Under the pieces are notes generated by a model. It had not been told where the DNA came from. It did no database searches and worked only from the letters and a program-made list of their open reading frames with translations. A DNA stretch of 64,000 bases from Scandinavium goeteborgense (GTDB lineage: Bacteria > Pseudomonadota > Gammaproteobacteria > Enterobacterales > Enterobacteriaceae). Location: the NCBI RefSeq assembly GCF_003935895.2, contig NZ_CP054058.1, positions 3,081,177 through 3,145,176 of the forward strand, read 5' to 3'. Below are positions 59,350 to 64,000 of the stretch, one piece after another (positions within the stretch are counted from its first letter, which is position 1; each line of letters starts with the position of its first letter). The position numbers were made by a program, and so were the translations under genes.

Positions 59350-60642
59350 TTACAGATACGGCGACCAGGCAGGGAATTTAACCTGTCCATCAGTAGCCGG
59401 AAGACGCGCCTTGAAACGCCCATCTGTAGAAACCAGATTCAGCACAGATCCCATCCCCTGAGAAGAGCTGTAGATAACCATTGTGCCGTTCGGTGCCAGA
59501 CTTGGCGTTTCATCCAGGAACGTTGACGACAGAACCTGTACGCCACCCGCTGCCAGATCTTGTTTAGCAATGTGCTGCTGGCCATTAGCCGAGCTCACCA
59601 TTACCATGAATTTACCGTCAGTGCTCACGTCAGCATCCTGGTTCTGAGAACCTTCCCAGGAAATACGCTGCGGAGTACCACCGTTAACATTAACTTTATA
59701 TACCTGCGGACGACCGGCCTGGTCAGAGGTAAAGGCCAGGTTCTGACTGTCCGGGAACCAGGTTGGTTCGGTATTGTTGCTGCGACCGTTCGTAATCTGG
59801 CTGATTTGACCCGAGCCCAGATCCATCACGTACAGGTTCAGGCTGCCGGTTTTCGACAATGCGAAAGCCAGTTTAGAACCATCAGGTGAGAACGTTGGCG
59901 CACCGTTGTGCTGTGGGAACGAAGCAACCTGACGAATAGCGCCGTTTGCCAGCGTCTGAATAACCAGTGCTGAACGACCGCTTTCGAAGGTGACATACGC
60001 AAGCTTAGAGCCATCCGGAGACCACGCCGGAGACATCAACGGCTGCGGAGAACGGTGAACCACAAACTGGTTGTAACCGTCGTAGTCAGATACGCGCAGC
60101 TCATACGGGAACTGGCCGCCGTTGGTCTGCACCACGTAAGCGATACGGGTACGGAACGCACCTTTAATGCCAGTCAGCTTCTCGAACACTTCGTCACTGG
60201 CAGTATGGCCTGCATAGCGCAGCCATTGCTTGTTCACTTTGTACGAGTTCTGAGCCAGAACGGTACCCGGTGCACCGCCGGTATCCACCAGCTGGTAAGC
60301 AACGGTGTAAGAGCCGTCCGGGTTAGGCGTAACCTGACCTACAACAACGGCGTCAATGCCGAGTGCAGACCATGCCGCCGGTTGAACTTCCTGTGCACTA
60401 CCCGGCTGCTGTGGCAGACGAGAGCGATCAAGCGGGTTGAATTTACCGCTGTTGCGCAAGTCAGCAGCCACAATGCCGCCGATATCTTCAGGGGCGGCAC
60501 CTGGGCCTGCCCATTTAAATGGCGCAACGCCGATTGGGCGTGCCGAATCCACCCCTTGGGTGATTTCGATACGTACTTCTGCGTGCAGCACAGCTGCCCA
60601 CAGCATCAGAAAACCAAATGCTACTCGTAATGCCTGCTTCAT
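59350..60642 (-). CDS. tolB: Tol-Pal system protein TolB
   Basis: 430-residue periplasmic beta-propeller. Signal peptide ends near VLHA/EVR; the first mature residues form the TonB-box-like stretch that contacts TolA. Residues 25-160 are the D1 domain; six WD-like blades follow with repeated [20 protein letters not shown] motifs. ATG codons occur in tandem; the second (60642) gives the family length. Confidence 0.97.
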   Translation of the reverse strand: MKQALRVAFGFLMLWAAVLHAEVRIEITQGVDSARPIGVAPFKWAGPGAAPEDIGGIVAADLRNSGKFNPLDRSRLPQQPGSAQEVQPAAWSALGIDAVVVGQVTPNPDGSYTVAYQLVDTGGAPGTVLAQNSYKVNKQWLRYAGHTASDEVFEKLTGIKGAFRTRIAYVVQTNGGQFPYELRVSDYDGYNQFVVHRSPQPLMSPAWSPDGSKLAYVTFESGRSALVIQTLANGAIRQVASFPQHNGAPTFSPDGSKLAFALSKTGSLNLYVMDLGSGQISQITNGRSNNTEPTWFPDSQNLAFTSDQAGRPQVYKVNVNGGTPQRISWEGSQNQDADVSTDGKFMVMVSSANGQQHIAKQDLAAGGVQVLSSTFLDETPSLAPNGTMVIYSSSQGMGSVLNLVSTDGRFKARLPATDGQVKFPAWSPYL

Positions 60643-60768
60643 CATATCTCCCTTATCCAGGCGGAAAGCCCACGATAATTTAGCAGAATGTTAACAAACT
60701 CAAATACACAAAACTACCAAAACCCTGTGACTTACATTAGCCAACATTCCAGCTTCAGCTGTGAAAAA

Positions 60769-61992
60769 TCACAATTTGAAGGCCAGTGTGGCATTCTTAA
60801 TTTTTTCATAAACAGCCTGACTCGGCGGTTTAGGAATTGTTGCGGTTTTAGCCGCTGTTAATGCCGCCTGACAAAGAGCAGGATCTCCTCCAGCAGGCGT
60901 AATGCTTTTTAATGTGCCGTCTGGCGCAAGGTTAATGTGCAGATCACATTTCTGACCAGCATATAGGCTTGCATCATAAAGCCTGCTTTGAATAGCTTTA
61001 CTAATTTGAGCAGCATAAGCGCTTACATCAGCGCCTGTCGCCCCGCCATTAGCACCACTAGTACCACTATCCTTCGAAGGTTGCCCGGCACCTTTCGCCC
61101 CACCACCGGTTTTCGGTGCATTCTTACCTGAACTGAGATCGCCCAGCAGGTCGTCAACACCAGAAGCATCTTTTGATTCAGCTGCTTTCTTTGCTGCGGC
61201 AGCTTTAGCCGCAGCGGCTTTGGCGGCAGCCTTTTCTGCTGCTTTCTCAGCAGCGGCAGCTTTGTCTGCAGCCGCTTTATCGGCGGCGGCTTTCTCTGCA
61301 GCGGCTGCTTTCGCCGCAGCAGCTTTTTCAGCGGCAGCGGCTTTCTTCGCGGCATCCGCGGTGGCTTTCTTCTCCGCGTCTTGCTGAGCTTTCTTCGCCG
61401 CCTCGGCTTCTGCTTTTTTCTGTGCATCCGCAGCGGCTTTAGTCGCTTCTGCTTCGGCTTTTTTCTGGGCATCAGCAGCGGCTTTCTTCGCGGCTTCTGC
61501 TGCAACTTTTGCCTGTGAATCCGCTTTGGCTTTCGCCAATGCAGCGGCTTTCACTGCAGCTTCTTCCGCCTGTTTCTGCTGCTCTTGCGCTTTCTTCGTA
61601 GACTCTTCAGCCTGCTTCTGCGCATCGGCCTGCTTACTGGCTTCTTCCTGTGCCTTCAGACGGTCTTGTTCGAGCTGTTTCAGACGCTCCTGCTCGGCGG
61701 CCTGCTTTTCACGCATCTCTTCCGTCTGCTGCTGCGCCTGTTTTTCACGCTGCTCTTCGGCACGACGCGCGCTGGCCTGCTGATTCTGTTGACGATTATA
61801 GTTCTGAACGACCGCACCTGGATCGACCATCACCGCGTCAATAGACGAGCCACCGCCTCCGCCTGCCGAAGCATCTATGTGCTCATCGAACGAACTCCAA
61901 ATCAGCAGTGCAATCAGAATGATATGCAGAATGACTGAAACGATGATCGCGCGTTTAAGCTTTTCGTTTTGTTGCTCGGTTGCCTTTGACAC
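60769..61992 (-). CDS. tolA: Tol-Pal system protein TolA
   Basis: 407 residues. An N-terminal membrane helix (AIIVSVILHIILIALLIW) with the SHLS-like face touching TolQR. Residues about 60-310 are a very long Ala/Lys/Glu helix (domain II) with short repeats such as KAAADAQKKAEAEA. The C-terminal domain (about 320-407) ends YEKIKNATLAFKL and binds TolB, colicins and phage proteins. Domain II repeats are imperfect and prone to length change. Between tolR and tolB. Confidence 0.97.
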   Translation of the reverse strand: MSKATEQQNEKLKRAIIVSVILHIILIALLIWSSFDEHIDASAGGGGGSSIDAVMVDPGAVVQNYNRQQNQQASARRAEEQREKQAQQQTEEMREKQAAEQERLKQLEQDRLKAQEEASKQADAQKQAEESTKKAQEQQKQAEEAAVKAAALAKAKADSQAKVAAEAAKKAAADAQKKAEAEATKAAADAQKKAEAEAAKKAQQDAEKKATADAAKKAAAAEKAAAAKAAAAEKAAADKAAADKAAAAEKAAEKAAAKAAAAKAAAAKKAAESKDASGVDDLLGDLSSGKNAPKTGGGAKGAGQPSKDSGTSGANGGATGADVSAYAAQISKAIQSRLYDASLYAGQKCDLHINLAPDGTLKSITPAGGDPALCQAALTAAKTATIPKPPSQAVYEKIKNATLAFKL

Positions 61993-62028
61993 TCTCGATT
62001 CCCAAAAACTGTTAGCCTGTCAGGCGGG

Positions 62029-62460
62029 TCAGATTGGCTGGGTCATTAAACCCACTGATTTCACACCCGCGCTGTGCAACAGGTTCAGCGCTTTAATGAT
62101 TTCATCGTAAGGCACATCTTTCGCGCCACCGATCAGGAAGACGGTTTTCGGATTTTCTTGCAGATGACGCTGAGCTTCAGCGACAACCTGCTCTGGCGGC
62201 AATTGTGGCATTTTATCCTGCCCCACATTGACGCTGTACTGTCCGATTCCGGAGACTTCCACAATCACCGGCGGATCGTCATTGGTGCTGACGGCCTGAG
62301 ACTCTGTTGCATCTGGAAGATCGACTTCCACGCTCTGCGTAATGATCGGCGCTGTCGCCATGAAGATCAGCAACAGCACCAGTAACACATCAAGCAGCGG
62401 AACGATGTTAATTTCGGACTTCAGCTCGCGACGTCCGCGTCCACGACGTGCTCTGGCCAT
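62029..62460 (-). CDS. tolR: Tol-Pal system protein TolR
   Basis: 143-residue ExbD-like protein with one N-terminal helix (NIVPLLDVLLVLLLIFMATAP), including the essential Asp in LLDVLLVLLL (about D24) that carries protons with TolQ. Periplasmic domain with VIVEVSGIGQYSV. It begins 3 nt after tolQ; tolQRA drive outer-membrane constriction at division. Confidence 0.97.
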   Translation of the reverse strand: MARARRGRGRRELKSEINIVPLLDVLLVLLLIFMATAPIITQSVEVDLPDATESQAVSTNDDPPVIVEVSGIGQYSVNVGQDKMPQLPPEQVVAEAQRHLQENPKTVFLIGGAKDVPYDEIIKALNLLHSAGVKSVGLMTQPI

Positions 62461-62463
62461 GGC

Positions 62464-63557
<1,094 letters not shown>

Positions 63558-63788
63558 TCAGGCTGCCTCTTTGTTGACGTCGACCACTCACCCCTGTCAC
63601 TGACTGATGTAAGTTCCATGGGATTCCCGGTCTTGCCGCCTCGACGCATCACGAATGATTTTGTATATAGCGTTGTATTCACTTTACATCCCGGTAATGC
63701 AACAAATGTGTAGGCCTTTCAAACTTCGCTACTATACGCGCGGGAATGCTGGTTTGGAATGGGGGAAAGTAAACGGAGAGTAAATTTT

Positions 63789-63810
63789 TATGGGCTTGAA
63801 CAAGCCCATA
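63789..63810. other. Perfect stem-loop between ybgE and ybgC
   Basis: TATGGGCTTG (63789-63798), 2-nt centre, CAAGCCCATA (63801-63810). Minus-strand sequence after the stem is AAAATTTA, not a T-run, so it is more likely an RNA 3'-end stabiliser or a Rho-region structure than a classical terminator. Confidence 0.5.
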
Positions 63811-63832
63811 GCGATTAACGGATGTTTCTGAA

Positions 63833-64000
63833 TCAGGCGAAGAAGAAAAACAGTCCGGCGAGGAGAACAAGGTCGGCAATCAGCGGGCAGAAAATCCCCT
63901 GCCAGTGAATCGCCTTCGGGCGGAAACCGACGCCGTGGATCACGCCAGCACACACCGCCCACATGATCAGAAAGCCGTGCCAGATTTCCAGCTCGCTGGT
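63833..64000 (-). CDS. ybgE: Cyd operon protein YbgE (5' end cut off by window)
   Basis: The last 55 codons, open to the window edge. The sequence (ELEIWHGFLIMWAVCAGVIH then GVGFRPKAIHWQGIF and a C-terminal LLAGLFFFFA) matches the end of YbgE, a small membrane protein encoded after cydABX (cytochrome bd). Two membrane helices are visible. The remaining N-terminus and cydABX would lie beyond 64000. Confidence 0.9.
   Translation of the reverse strand, partial: TSELEIWHGFLIMWAVCAGVIHGVGFRPKAIHWQGIFCPLIADLVLLAGLFFFFA

Noticed and set aside
61100-61800. tolA domain II as a DNA repeat array or minisatellite
   Set aside because: The periodicity is that of the protein helix and codon use; units are not identical at DNA level, and all TolA proteins show it.
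61023-61938. Long open frames antisense or out of frame to tolA
   Set aside because: They come from the repetitive Ala/Lys codons of tolA domain II; their translations are low-complexity Arg/Lys/Pro or Leu/Ala/Cys runs.

Overview
The window is a chromosomal segment of a member of the Enterobacteriaceae. Gene content and order follow the Escherichia coli ybhR-to-tolQ region, read here in the opposite direction to the usual E. coli map. Protein similarity recalled for almost every gene is very high. A complete hut (histidine utilisation) cluster, an eptA-basRS locus beside uvrB and a type VI secretion (T6SS) cargo operon point away from E. coli and towards an Enterobacter/Lelliottia/Leclercia/Citrobacter-like genus. 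I cannot fix the genus from this window.

Layout. 1-5.8 kb: end of the ybhFSR exporter operon, ybhQ, then ybhP-clsB-ybhN (envelope phospholipid genes). 5.8-9.5 kb: ybhL and moaABCDE with its molybdenum-cofactor riboswitch and a ModE box. 9.6-14.3 kb: yvcK/ybhK, then an eptA-basR-basS lipid A modification locus behind a PmrA-type box, and a 30-codon membrane peptide gene facing it. 14.3-17.8 kb: uvrB with a LexA box and DnaA-like boxes upstream, then an orphan ABC ATPase with a broken signature motif. 17.7-23.3 kb: bioDCFB and divergent bioA around a BirA operator, and ybhB. 23.3-29.6 kb: hutIGC and hutUH with HutC operators. 29.8-31.1 kb: ybhC.

31.2-38.9 kb is the main accessory region: a tightly packed minus-strand operon of vgrG, a Tle3-type lipase, two tandem Tli3-like lipoprotein immunity genes, a PAAR tip gene and a four-helix membrane protein that may be the Tla3-like adaptor. 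It is bracketed by two nearly identical terminator hairpins, which suggests how it was inserted between ybhC and pgl.

39.3-46.5 kb: pgl, ybhA, modABC, acrZ, modE, modF. 46.7-51 kb: galETKM with both GalR operators. 51.2-56.7 kb: gpmA (Fur box), aroG (TyrR box), ybgS, zitB, pnuC, nadA (NadR box). 56.87-57.82 kb: a tRNA array with four tRNA-Lys and one tRNA-Val, plus three truncated tRNA-Lys 3' stubs, two of them inside a 157-bp tandem repeat. 58-64 kb: cpoB, pal, tolB, tolA, tolR, tolQ, ybgC and the 3' end of ybgE.

The parts connect. Molybdate uptake (modABC), its sensor (ModE) and cofactor synthesis (moa) share one operator type within the window. Lipid A modification (eptA-basRS), the Tol-Pal complex, clsB and acrZ all concern the envelope. 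The T6SS module is the only cluster that clearly looks like a movable cargo set. No T6SS structural genes, insertion sequences, integrases or CRISPR arrays are visible.
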